Positions 1-11,400 of a DNA stretch of 64,000 nucleotides are shown here, piece after piece. Each line of letters begins with the position of its first letter. Position 1 is the first letter of the stretch. The DNA is from Procambarus clarkii. Taxonomy: Eukaryota; Arthropoda; Malacostraca; Decapoda; Cambaridae. Below the pieces are notes generated by a model, which made no database searches, had not been told where the DNA came from, and saw nothing but the letters and a program-made list of their open reading frames with translations. The DNA is taken from contig NC_091228.1 of the NCBI RefSeq assembly GCF_040958095.1, forward strand, positions 6,001,700 to 6,065,699, in the 5' to 3' direction. A program made the translations under genes and the position numbers.

Positions 1-66
1 GTCACTCCGGTTAGGTTACCATGCCTCTCCTCTACCCTGGCTCGCTGTTGGGGTCTCACGGCTATC

Positions 67-490
67 CTCACTCACACTGGCCTTGCGTCCTCATACTCAC
101 ACTGATCTTGCGTCCTCATACTCACTCACACTGATCTTGCGTCCTCATACTCACTCACACTGATCTTGCGTCCTCATACTCACTCACACTGATCTTGCGT
201 CCTCATACTCACTCACACTGGCCTTGCGTCCTCATACTCACACTGATCTTGCGTCCTCATACTCACACTGATCTTGCGTCCTCATACTCACACTGATCTT
301 GCGTCCTCATACTCACACTGATCTTGCGTCCTCATACTCACACTGATCTTGCGTCCTCATACTCACACTGATCTTGCGTCCTCATACTCACACTGATCTT
401 GCGTCCTCATACTCACACTGATCTTGCGTCCTCATACTCACACTGATCTTGCGTCCTCATACTCACACTGATCTTGCGTCCTCATACTCA
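67..490. repeat. minisatellite, 25-bp unit
   Basis: About 17 head-to-tail copies of a unit with core CACTGATCTTGCGTCCTCAT. Some units carry an extra 4-bp CTCA. Two units read GGCCTTGCG instead of ATCTTGCG. Non-coding. Confidence 0.95.
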
Positions 491-834
491 CTACATGATA
501 TTCCCTGAGGGATCACTACATTCGTTATAATACCTAACAAATTTGTTTCGATAAGCACACGCAATTACAACTTTTTTCAAGTGACGGATCCTAAAATTCA
601 CTTGCTTTGTTTGGAATGCCATCTGTATTTGTGTAAAGTACTTTAACGCTGGCTTTATTTTATTTCAGAAATATGAGTAGCATAATAAACCCTACATTAT
701 TTGAGTTAGGAAAATACTATTTGTCAAATATAAATGCTGTTCTCAAAAAGATTCGCTCCATTTTGCACCCGCAAAAGAACTTAAATTTTTAAAGGTTGAT
801 AAATGTTAATCTTCTTGTTTTGAGGAGCTGTTCA
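491..834. other. unique-looking AT-rich spacer
   Basis: No open frame of note, no recognisable repeat and no promoter signature is visible. It may contain the promoter or a 5' non-coding exon of the receptor gene that follows, but nothing in the sequence shows this. Confidence 0.4.
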
Positions 835-975
835 CTTGAGACAGTTAAGCAAGTCCCAGCTGTGTCTGGGTCCAAGTGACAGGATGAACACCCCCAGCGG
901 GTTTTCTTCCTATTGGGGAGTGTTGTACATGCTGCTATGGCGGTGTGTTCACGACCCACCAAATCCATTAACAAC
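835..975 (-). repeat. dispersed repeat, copy 1
   Basis: Reverse-complement match to the block at 35052-35165; they share CCGCCATAGCAGCATGTACA. A short fragment is also seen near 45640-45665. Family unknown. Confidence 0.7.
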
Positions 976-988
976 CAGGTACCCATTT

Positions 989-1189
989 GTTGACCAGACC
1001 ACACACTAGAAGGTGAAGGGACGACGACGTTTCGGTCCGTCCTGGACCATTCTCAAGTCGATTGTGAGTCGATTCACAATCGACTTGAGAATAGTCCAGG
1101 ACGGACCGAAACGTCGTCGTCCCTTCACCTTCTAGTGTGTGGTCTGGTCAACATACTTTAGCCACGTTATTGTGACTCCTCGCCTGCAC
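989..1189 (+). mobile_element. FB-C hairpin-plus-tail element, copy 1
   Basis: A long near-perfect palindrome from GTTGACCAGACC to GGTCTGGTCAAC, followed on the right only by a tail of about 35 bp ending CGCCTGCAC. It is flanked by the identical 12-bp direct repeat AGGTACCCATTT (977-988 and 1190-1201). The interrupted host sequence is itself related to SINE family 2, so the pre-insertion site can be recognised. No protein is encoded. Confidence 0.85.
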
Positions 1190-1402
1190 AGGTACCCATT
1201 TTACTGTTGGATGAACAGAGGCTACAGTTAAGGCTTGGCGCCCAGTCAATCCTTCTCCTTTTCTCTCTTCTTAGGTTCCCGAAAGTAAATCCCCTATTTT
1301 CTACCTTATTACTTCCAATATTCCTCCTATTCTCCTTCACTCGTGGAGTGTCTCGAGGGATGGCATCTTCCCATCACTTACCACGAGTACCCAAGAGACC
1401 TA

Positions 1403-1662
1403 GGGCCAGATTCACGAAAGCCCTTACGCAAGCACTTACGAACGTGTACATCTTTCCTCAATCTTTGACGGCTTTGGTTACATTTATTAAACAGTTTACA
1501 AGCGTGAAAACCTCCCAATCAACTGTTGTTATTGTTATAAACAGCCTCCTGGTGCTTCGGAGCTCATTAACTGTTTAATAATTGTAAACAAAGCCGCAAA
1601 AGATTGAGAAAAGATGGACAGGTTAGTAAGTGCTCGCGTAAGTGCTTTCGTGAATCTGGGCC
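1403..1662. mobile_element. FB-A inverted-repeat element, copy 1
   Basis: Terminal arms begin with GGGCCAGATTCACGAAAG and end with its reverse complement. The interior contains the conserved stretch around AACTGTTGTTATTGTTATAA. There are six copies in the window. No coding capacity; MITE-like. Confidence 0.8.
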
Positions 1663-1800
1663 CGAGTCAGTACCCACTCGGTATACTGTAGCGGCATTGT
1701 ATACCATAGTATACCCCACTCTACACAATAGTCCAAAATTATCTCCCCATTAGGTTTTGACATTTTTCTACAAAGAGTCCCCAAACACGAGCCCCATTTC

Positions 1801-2365
1801 TATTCCCATTCTCTTATCCCTTTTACTCAGCCCCATTCTCTTACCCCCTTTATTCAGCCCCATTCTCTTACCCCCTTTACTCAGCCCCATTCTCTTACCC
1901 CCCTTTATTCAGCCCCATTCTCTTACCCCCCTTTATTCAGCCCCATTCTCTTACCCCCCTTTATTCAGCCCCATTCTCTTACCCCCTTTATTCAGCCCCA
2001 TTCTCTTACCCCCCTTTATTCAGCCCCATTCTCTTACCCCCTTTACTCAGCCCCATTCTCTTACCCCCCTTTATTCAGCCCCATTCTCTTACCCCCTTTA
2101 CTCAGCCCCATTCTCTTACCCCCTTTACTCAGCCCCATTCTCTTACCCCCTTTACTCAGCCCCATTCTCTTACCCCCCTTTATTCAGCCCCATTCTCTTA
2201 CCCCCTTTACTCAGGCCCATTCTCTTACCCCCCCCTTTATTCAGCCCCATTCTCTTACCCCCTTTACTCAGCCCCATTCTCTTACCCCCCCTTTATTCAG
2301 CCCCATTCTCTTACCCCCTTTACTCAGCCCCATTCTCTTACCCCCTTTACTCAGCCCCATTCATC
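1801..2365. repeat. pyrimidine-rich minisatellite ending in CAG, 26-28 bp unit
   Basis: About 21 copies of a unit with core CCATTCTCTTACCCCCTTTA, each ending in TTCAG or CTCAG. Every unit therefore looks like a 3' splice site (pyrimidine tract plus CAG). The array runs straight into the likely true acceptor (CAG at 2371-2373) of the first coding exon of the receptor gene. Confidence 0.95.
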
Positions 2366-2390
2366 TATTCCAGGAGTGCCTCTAGCCGCC

Positions 2391-2497
2391 ATGGAGACCC
2401 TCAGGTCGTCTGCAGACTACCCCGACTATCCTCATTTCTTCAACGACAGCTGGGACGAGCCCCCTTGGGACGAGGCGGCCGAGTCAGAGATTGCCAA
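2391..2497 (+). CDS. Tre1-like: receptor coding exon 1 (start codon)
   Basis: ATG at 2391 in context GCCGCCATGG, after a likely acceptor at 2371-2373. It encodes an acidic extracellular N-terminus rich in Asp, Glu, Tyr and Trp, with the sequon NDS. The donor AA|GTGGGT at 2498 is weak but gives the phase needed to join exon 2 just before MSRGVAR. An alternative in-frame pairing uses the stronger donor CAAG|GTATGA (2536) with a TAG acceptor at 6321-6323; it would insert 25 residues including a hydrophobic stretch. Confidence 0.75.
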
Positions 2498-5400
2498 GTG
2501 GGTGATGAGGTGGTTACTGGTGATTGTTGTGCAAGGTATGAGTAGTGTAGTCGTGCACGGTAGTTTGTCCTCGCTCAAGGTGGTAGTGTAGTCGTGCACG
2601 GTAGTTTGTCCTCGATCAAGGTGGTAGTGTAGTCGAGCACGGTAGTTTGTCCTCGCTCAAGGTGGTAGTGTAGTCGAGCACGGTAGTTTGTCCTCGCTCA
2701 AGGTGGTAGTGTAGTCGAGCACGGTAGTTTGTCCTCGCTCAAGGTGGTAGTGTAGTCGAGCACGGTAGTTTGTCCTCGCTCAAGGTGGTAGTGTAGTCGA
2801 GCACGGTAGTTTGTCCTCGATCAAGGTGGTAGTGTAGTCGAGCACGGTAGTTTGTCCTCGCTCAAGGTGGTAGTGTAGTCGAGCACGGTAGTTTGTCCTC
2901 GATCAAGGTGGTAGTGTAGTCGAGCACGGTAGTTTGTCCTCGCTCAAGGTGGTAGTGTAGTCGAGCACGGTAGTTTGTCCTCGCTCAAGGTGGTAGTGTA
3001 GTCGAGCACGGTAGTTTGTCCTCGCTCAAGGTGGTAGTGTAGTCGAGCACGGTAGTTTGTCCTCGCTCAAGGTGGTAGTGTAGTCGAGCACGGTAGTTTG
3101 TCCTCGCTCAAGGTGGTAGTGTAGTCGAGCACGGTAGTTTGTCCTCGATCAAGGTGGTAGTGTAGTCGAGCAAGGTCGCTTCAGTAAGATTCTGCCCTAT
3201 GTGTTTAACAATTTCTTCTGTGTTGATGGATCTAAGTTGAATTCTTAATGGCTTTGTAACTGCTGTCTTAGATGATGTTCCAGTGGTCTGTTGGGCATGT
3301 CTTCCCAGTGGTGACATTGGTAGTGTGGTCGTCGTTCAAGGCAGTAGTTACATCGTGTAAGCAACCCATTCTCGATCGTCTTGCAAAGTTAATTAAAAAT
3401 TCCTGGGGTAGTCTTAGTCAGCTAGTTTGAAGTAGGTGATATTTCTTGCTCATCTTGTCAAACATTGTAATGGAATTAGGCCCCCCAGATCCTTATGTGT
3501 AAACACTCAGGACTCTACTCCTTGATATGGTTGGGAGTGTTGGCTGTGTAAACACTCAGGACTCTACTCCTTGATATGGTTGGGAGTGTTGGCTGTGTAA
3601 ACACTCAGGACTCTACTCCTTGATATGGTTGGGAGTGTTGGCTGTGTAAACACTCAGGACTCTACTCCTTGATATGGTTGGGAGTGTTGGCTGTGTAAAC
3701 ACTCAGGACTCTACTCCTTGATATGGTTGGGAGTGTTGGCTGTGTAAACACTCAGGACTCTACTCCTTGATATGGTTGGGAGTGTTGGCTGTGTAAACAC
3801 TCAGGACTCTACTCCTTGATATGGTTGGGAGTGTTGGCTGTGTAAACACTCAGGACTCTACTCCTTGATATGGTTGGGAGTGTTGGCTGTGTAAACACTC
3901 AGGACTCTACTCCTTGATATGGTTGGGAGTGTTGGCTGTGTAAACACTCAGGACTCTACTCCTTGATATGGTTGGGAGTGTTGGCTGTGTAAACACTCAG
4001 GACTCTACTCCTTGATATGGTTGGGAGTGTTGGCTGTGTAAACACTCAGGACTCTACTCCTTGATATGGTTGGGAGTGTTGGCTGTGTAAACACTCAGGA
4101 CTCTACTCCTTGATATGGTTGGGAGTGTTGGCTGTGTAAACACTCAGGACTCTACTCCTTGATATGGTTGGGAGTGTTGGCTGTGTAAACACTCAGGACT
4201 CTACTCCTTGATATGGTTGGGAGTGTTGGCTGTGTAAACACTCAGGACTCTACTCCTTGATATGGTTGGGAGTGTTGGCTGTGTAAACACTCAGGACTCT
4301 ACTCCTTGATATGGTTGGGAGTGTTGGCTGTGTAAACACTCAGGACTCTACTCCTTGATATGGTTGGGAGTGTTGGCTGTGTAAACATTCGTTAAAGAAA
4401 GAGGACTATCCAGGGGGGTAGAAATAGCCTAAGCTACTCTAACCCTTTGAGATGTATTTATTGTTTATCTCAATAAACATACTTGAACTTGAGTACTATC
4501 CAAGTCGAACAATGTTTCTTGCCTCATTGCTTGATATAGCTAATGGAGAAGACAGGATAGTGGCAGCTTCTTGAGATTATCTTGAGATTATCTTGAGTTG
4601 ATTTCGGGGCTTTAGTGTCCCCGCGGCCCGGTCCTCGACCAGGCCTCCACCCCCCAGGAAGCAGCCCGTGACAGCTGACTAACACCCAGGTACCTATTTT
4701 ACTGCTAGGTAACAGGGGCATAGGGTGAAAGAACCTCTGCCCATCGTTTCTCGCAGGCGCCCGGGATCGAACCCGGGACCACAGGATCATGTGTCCAGCG
4801 TGCTGTCCGCTCGGCTGGCCTTATAGTCAATATTGGCTTATTTAATAAGCCAATATTGGCTTATTGCTTATAGTCAATATTGGCTTATTTAATAAGTACA
4901 TATGTGACATACTAATTGATTGTAAATATTTTAGTTTACCTTGAAAAGCTTCATAGAAAACACCGACCTCACCTAACCTTCTTAGTATGTTAAGATAAGC
5001 ATCTTATTGCTTCTTATTTACAATTATTACTTAATCTATACCGTTGATAGGTTAAGTAATAATAGTCACATATGCACTTATTAAATAAGCCAATATTGAC
5101 TATAAGCAAGGGCGAGAACGGGTTGCATCACCAATGTTGCCGTGCGATGTAGTGTTGTATTTGTCGTGTAGTGAAGTAGTGTTGTATTTGTCGTGTAGTG
5201 AAGTAGTGTTGTATTTGTCGTGTAGTGAAGTAGTGTTGTATTTGTCGTGTAGTGAAGTAGTGTTGTATTTGTCGTGTAGTGAAGTAGTGTTGTATTTGTC
5301 GTGTAGTGTAGTAGTGTTGTATTTGTCGTGTAGTGTAGTAGTGTTGTATTTGTCGTGTAGTGTAGTAGTGTTGTCATGGACTGTAGTCAGATTGTCGTGC

Positions 5401-8400
5401 AAGTTGAACGTATTGTCGTACAGTGATGTAGCGTTATCGTGCGATACAGTAGTGTCTAATACAGTAATCTTGTGGTCGTATACAGTATTGTTGTGAAATA
5501 TGATATAAGTATGGCGGTCTTGTCAACTACCCATAGCTCCAACCTTCCCCTGAGACTCTCATCCTTTCCCTGAGACTCTCATCCTTCCCCTGAGACTCTC
5601 ATCCTTCCTCTGAGACTCTCACCCTTCCCTGAGACCCTCCATCCCACCCCTGAGACCCTCATCCTTCCCCTGAGACCTCCCATCCCTCACCTGAGACTCT
5701 CATCCTTCCCCTGAGACTCTCATCCCTCCCCTGAGACCCTCATCCCTCCCCTGAGACTCTCATCCCTCCCCTGAGACCCTCATCCTTCCCCTGAGACTCT
5801 CATCCCTCCCCTGAGACCCTCATCCCTCCCCTGAGACTCTCATCCCTCCCCTGAGACCCTCATCCTTCCCCTGAGACTCTCATCCCTCCCCTGAGACCCT
5901 CATCCCTCCCCTGAGACCCTCATCCCTCCCCTGAGACCCTCCATCCCACCCCTGAGACCCCCATCCCTCCCCTGAGACCCTCATCCTTCCCCTGAGACCC
6001 TCATCCCTCCCCTGAGACCCTCATCCTTCCCCTGAGACTCTCATCCCTCCCCTGAGACCCTCATCCTTCCCCTGAGACTCTCATCCTTCCCCTGAGACTC
6101 TCATCCTTCCCCTGAGACTCTCATCCCTCCCCTGAGACTCTCATCCCTCCCCTGAGACCCTCCATCCCTCCCCTGAGACCCCCATCCCTACCCTGAGACC
6201 TCTCATCCCTCCCCTGAGACCCCCATCCCTCCCCTGAGACCTCCATCCCTCCCCTGAGACCCTCAACCCTCCCCTAAGACCCCCAACCCTCCCCAGACAC
6301 TCCCCCATCCCTCCCTCCCCTAGTGGCCTCCCCAGCAACGCCCTCTCCCTCCCCCCGCAGGATGTCGCGGGGCGTGGCCAGGGTCATCGCTGTGCTCTTC
6401 ATAGGCTACATGGTGTTGGGGCTGACTGGCAACTTCCTCACTATCCTGGCCCTCCTGCGCTGTCCTCGGGTCAGGAACGTCACCGCTGCTTTCATTATCA
6501 GGTAAGGCTGAGGGTAGTCTTGTTCTCAGGTAGTCACGGGTCACTTCGGGTAGTCACTGGTCCCTGTGACTACCTGAAGGACCTGTGTTCAAACACATTG
6601 CATCCCATTGTCACCAAAGGCTCACCTCACTTGCTGGAACACCATGAATGTTTTCAAAATGAAATTGACAAATATATATATATATATCCCTACAGGAAGT
6701 ACCAGATTACTGTCTCTCACGGGCTCACCATAGCCCGTGCTACTTGGAACTTTGTTCCAAGTAGCGAATCTTTAACAACAACAACAAACTGTGTCTCTCA
6801 CTTGAGTTACCTAGAGCATACCAGGTATGCTATAGATAGTTATACTTCTACATCTCTCCTCCTCGTCTCCAGCTAGCTAACGAGAGCGTTTGTGCCTTGC
6901 AGTCTGTGTGTGGCCGACTTCCTGTTCTGCGTGTTAGTACTGCCTTGGGAGGTGTCAAGATTCCTTGCTGGCAAGTGGGTCTGGGGAGAAGGCTGGATCT
7001 GCACCCTTTTCCCGCTTCTCAGGTCAGTTGCCTTCCTTACTCTGCCTCAACCTCCTACTACTACTACTACTTCCCCAACCCGTTCTCGCACTTTCTTATA
7101 GTCAATATTGACTTATTAAATACGTGCATATGTGACATACTTAACATGCTAGTTTATTGTTGACCAGACCACACACTAGAAGTTGAAGGGACGACGACGT
7201 TTCGATGGGTAAATCGAATCGACTTGAGAATGGTCCAGGACGGACCGAAACGTCGTCGTCCCTTCACCTTCTAGTGTGGTCTGGTCAACTATTACTACTA
7301 AAAACAATGATAATAGTATTAAGAGTGATAACCTGAGGGTCAATAATGTGTGTATATGGCGATCCCACAGGTACTGGAACGTTGCCGTCTCTCTACTGTC
7401 CATCGCCATGATCACTATCAACAGGTAGGTCAAACACCTGTCTGTCTGCCTGTCTTCCTGTCCCCCCCCCCCCCCCACTCTCACACCTGTCCTAACTCTC
7501 ACACACCTGTCATCTGCCTATATCATGGGCACGTAACTATTTTCTACATCATATAACTTATACAATAATTATTGGTTCGTTAATCCCCTGAAAATTTCGT
7601 TGAATAATAATAAAAATAATAAGAAAATTCAATAAGAAATGTGAAGAAAAATAATAAGTAATTGTAATGTCTTATTACAGACAAAATAACATAATTACAT
7701 AAGAAGTATTAAAAAGTACTATGTACTAGTATTACTAAAGTACTATGTACTTTATGTAAAGGTTTGAACTACACCAAAAGTCCTCCACCCTCTCTTGAAC
7801 TTCCATCTGGTCTTAAGTCTTACAAAGTCTTTTTACAAAGACTTATACACCTCGTAAGTCCAAACTCTATATATTGATACCTTGATAATGTACTCAAAAG
7901 TGCTGACTTTTCGTATAGTTCAAAAATCTTGATACAAAATACACAAATGCATTAGTTTTTTATCCTAAATGAAGATGATAATACTTGTACTAATGGGTAA
8001 CATCCACTAGGGCTGTGAGGTAGGTTCGAACCTTAAACCTAGGCATGGCCAGTAGATCACTGAAACTTCTAAAGTCATACAATCGGATTTACCTATAGTC
8101 GTAGTGGATTTACCTATAGTCGCAGTGGAGTTACCTATAGTCGCAGTGGAGTTACCTATAGTCGTAGTGGATTTACCTATAGTCGCAGTGGATTTACCTA
8201 TAGTCGCAGTGGATTTACCTATAGTCGCAGTGGAGTTACCTATAGTCGTAGTGGATTTACCTATAGTCGAAGTGGATTTACCTATAGTCGTAGTGGATTT
8301 ATCTATCGTCGTAGTGGATTTATCTAAGGTTGTAGTGGATTTTCTCCTTTGATATATATTAAGTTAATGTGATTTTTGTGTGTACTAGTATTAAATATAT

Positions 8401-11400
8401 TAATTAACAAACCTCCCCCCCCCCCTCTCTCTCTCTCTCTGCCTACAGAAAGGTAATGATTGGGTGCTTTAATAATAATTATATAGGTATCTTCAGTCTA
8501 TTGAGCTACGTATATATTTTCTTCTTTCTGAGTACGATTGCTTGACCGGATGGTCGTTTGACCCGGTGTGCGCTGCGTTCGCATGACCCGGTGTGCGCTG
8601 CGTTCGCATGACCCGGTGTGCGCTGCGTTCGCTTGACCCGGTGTTCTCTGTGTTCGCTTGATCCGGTGTTCTCTGTGTTCGCTTGGCCAGTGTTCGCTTG
8701 ATCCGGTGTTCGCTGCGTTCGCTTGACCCGGTGTTTGCTGCGTTCGTTTGACCCGGTGTTCGCTGTGTTCGCTTGACCCGGTGTTTGCTGTGTTCGCATG
8801 ACCCGGTGTTCGCTGCGTTCGCTTGACCCGGTGTTTGCTGCGTTCGTTTGACCCGGTGTTCGCTGTGTTCGCTTGACCCGGTGTTTGCTGTGTTCGCATG
8901 ACCCGGTGTTCGCTGCGTTCGCTTGACCCGGTAATCACCTAACCCAGTGACCTTATAACGCCCTACAATCACCTCTCACTTTCACGAACGAGGCAATTTC
9001 GACACCCTTAACAACCAAAATACGCTCAATACCACGGTACACATTTTAACCAAAGGCTGGCGACCGCCAAAAAAGTACAAAAGTGTAGCTCTAGCTTGTA
9101 AACTACAAGGTAAACTCGAACTAGTTCATGTACAACATTTATGACAAAAAAACCTTTCGTCCCCTGTACAGGTACATCATGATAGCCCACTTCAGCGTGT
9201 ACAAACTGGTGTACAGGAAGGGTTGGATCGCCCTTATGATCGCCTTCTGCTGGGTCTTCGCCTTCGTCATGCTTCTCCCTACCCTTCTCAGCAAGTGGGG
9301 TACGTACCCTAAGCCCCAGGTACGTCTTGGGTACACTGTGGCATGTTAGAAGAGGTTATGGTGCACTCTGGTACATTTTAGAGGAGTGGTGTTACGCTGG
9401 GATGGAGGGGAGGGGGGTTACAGGGTACTACGGTACATGGGGTTGAGATCGTGGTACACTATGGTACTTTAAAAAAGCGGTTGTGGTTTGCTGACGTTTA
9501 CTAGGAAGGCCAATGATAGCTTGTACCTTTGATGTGGTACTAAAAGTACCTCTAAAAGTATTCATGGTACGCCGGGGGGTGTCCTCGCGGTACAATGCTG
9601 TGTCCTGACGGTACACTGGTGCGTTCTGGCGGTACACTGGTGTACCTATTGAACGGTGTATATTAATTACAAACACACTATCGACATACAGCTCCACACC
9701 TCCACCAGAACCACACCACACCAGCACCACACACTACCACCAGCACCATACACCACCACACACTACCACTAAGCCCAACCGCTACCATCTTCACCTCGCA
9801 GGACGCTTTGGCTTGGACCGACGGCTACAGACCTGTTCAATCCTGGACGACAGCAACAAGTCGCCCAAGCAGGTGCTCTTCGGGTTGGGCTTCTGTGTTC
9901 CCGCCATCGTCATCGTCATCTGCTACTCCCTGATATTCTTCGTCATCCACAAGTAGGTCCAGCTTCGGGAAGGGGCCTCTAATAATTCAATCCTCTATTG
10001 AAGATTTAGATAATTCTGGCCGGGGAGGATTTACTGGGCGCAAATCCTTAACTGTAGCCTCTGTTTAACTCAACAGTAAAATGTGTACTTGGATGAAAAA
10101 ACGATTCTTCGCGGCAGGGGATCGTATTCCAGGGTCTTGCCCGAAACGCTACGCGTACTAGTGGCTGTACAAGAATGTAACAACTCTTGTATATATCTCA
10201 AAAAAATAATCTTCATTTACATTATCGATGCCAACACCCATATCCCGTTGAATTTAATAACTTAGAATAATGCTATATATGTTCGATGTGGACTTCGAGT
10301 CGGACGAAGAGGACCTTCGAAGTCAGACTCCTTCGGGAAGGGGACGAAGGTCCTATTCGTCCGACTCGAAGTCCACATCGAGTTATAGCACATAGCATTA
10401 TTCTAAGTTATCAAACTCAACGGGATATGGGTGTTGGCATCGAGGAATGTTGTAATCTAAGTCTATAATTTATATATATTTATATACTAAATAGAGTAAC
10501 CGGCGCTGCCCGGGGTTCACCCTAAAGAATTGCACCAATTCAGTGTTTGGAGCCCAATAGATAACTGGCGACGTGTCCGGTAAAAACGGGACACATAAGG
10601 TGTTTTATGTAAGCCTAGAGGTCATTTAAATAATCCTAAAAATCACTTAAGTAAGTCTACAGTCACTTAAAATACCTAAGCGGCTTCTATATCGACGTCC
10701 GTTCAGATTAATTTAAGTTAATGATCTTAATATAAGTCGCTATGCATGTTGACAGAAAATGGATGTGGAAGATTTGTTAGGACTGACTATGACATTTTGG
10801 TCTCCCAGGTCTGAGAAGCGGATGCGTCAGCACAGCACCCGAGGCATGAACGGGGCGGCGCCCCCCTCCGGACCTACCCTCCAGCCACAGTCCAGAGTCA
10901 CCACCAAGGTTAGAACCCCACCACAGGCAGCTGATAAGGGGGAAAAACCGATTTGTCATTTGTTTTTTTAACTGCATTAAAAACAGAATGTCCGGCAGGC
11001 GTGTCATGTAATGACTCCCAACCTCATTGATCCTTGTTATATCTGTTCTTAAATCTATGCTATCTCCCCTTCTAATTCATCACTGAGCTACGACATGGAA
11101 AAAGAATTGCAACCGGGAAATCATCCTGATTTACCACGGTTCCTGCAGCCTCTCAGAGACACAAACCAGGGACCAGATTCACGAAAGTACTTAAGCAAGC
11201 ACTTACGAACCTGTCCATCTTTTCTCAATCTTTGGCGGCTTTGTTTACAATTATTAAACAGTTAATGAGCTCCGAAGCACCAGGAGGCTGTTTATAACAA
11301 TAACAACAGTTGATTGGCAAGTTTTCATGCTTGTAAACTGTTTAATAAATGTAACCAAAGCCGTCAAAGATTGAGGAAAGATGTACACGTTCGTAAGTGC

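Noticed and set aside
1757-2545. 262-codon open frame rich in Ser, Pro, Ile and Leu
   Set aside because: It is the translation of the pyrimidine-rich minisatellite, and the true exon uses another frame.
3495-4386. CRISPR-like regular array
   Set aside because: Whole 47-bp units are identical with no unique spacers, and the host is eukaryotic.
5100-5496. Frames with NTTLLHY or LYLSCSEVV repeats
   Set aside because: The 27-bp minisatellite is read on both strands.
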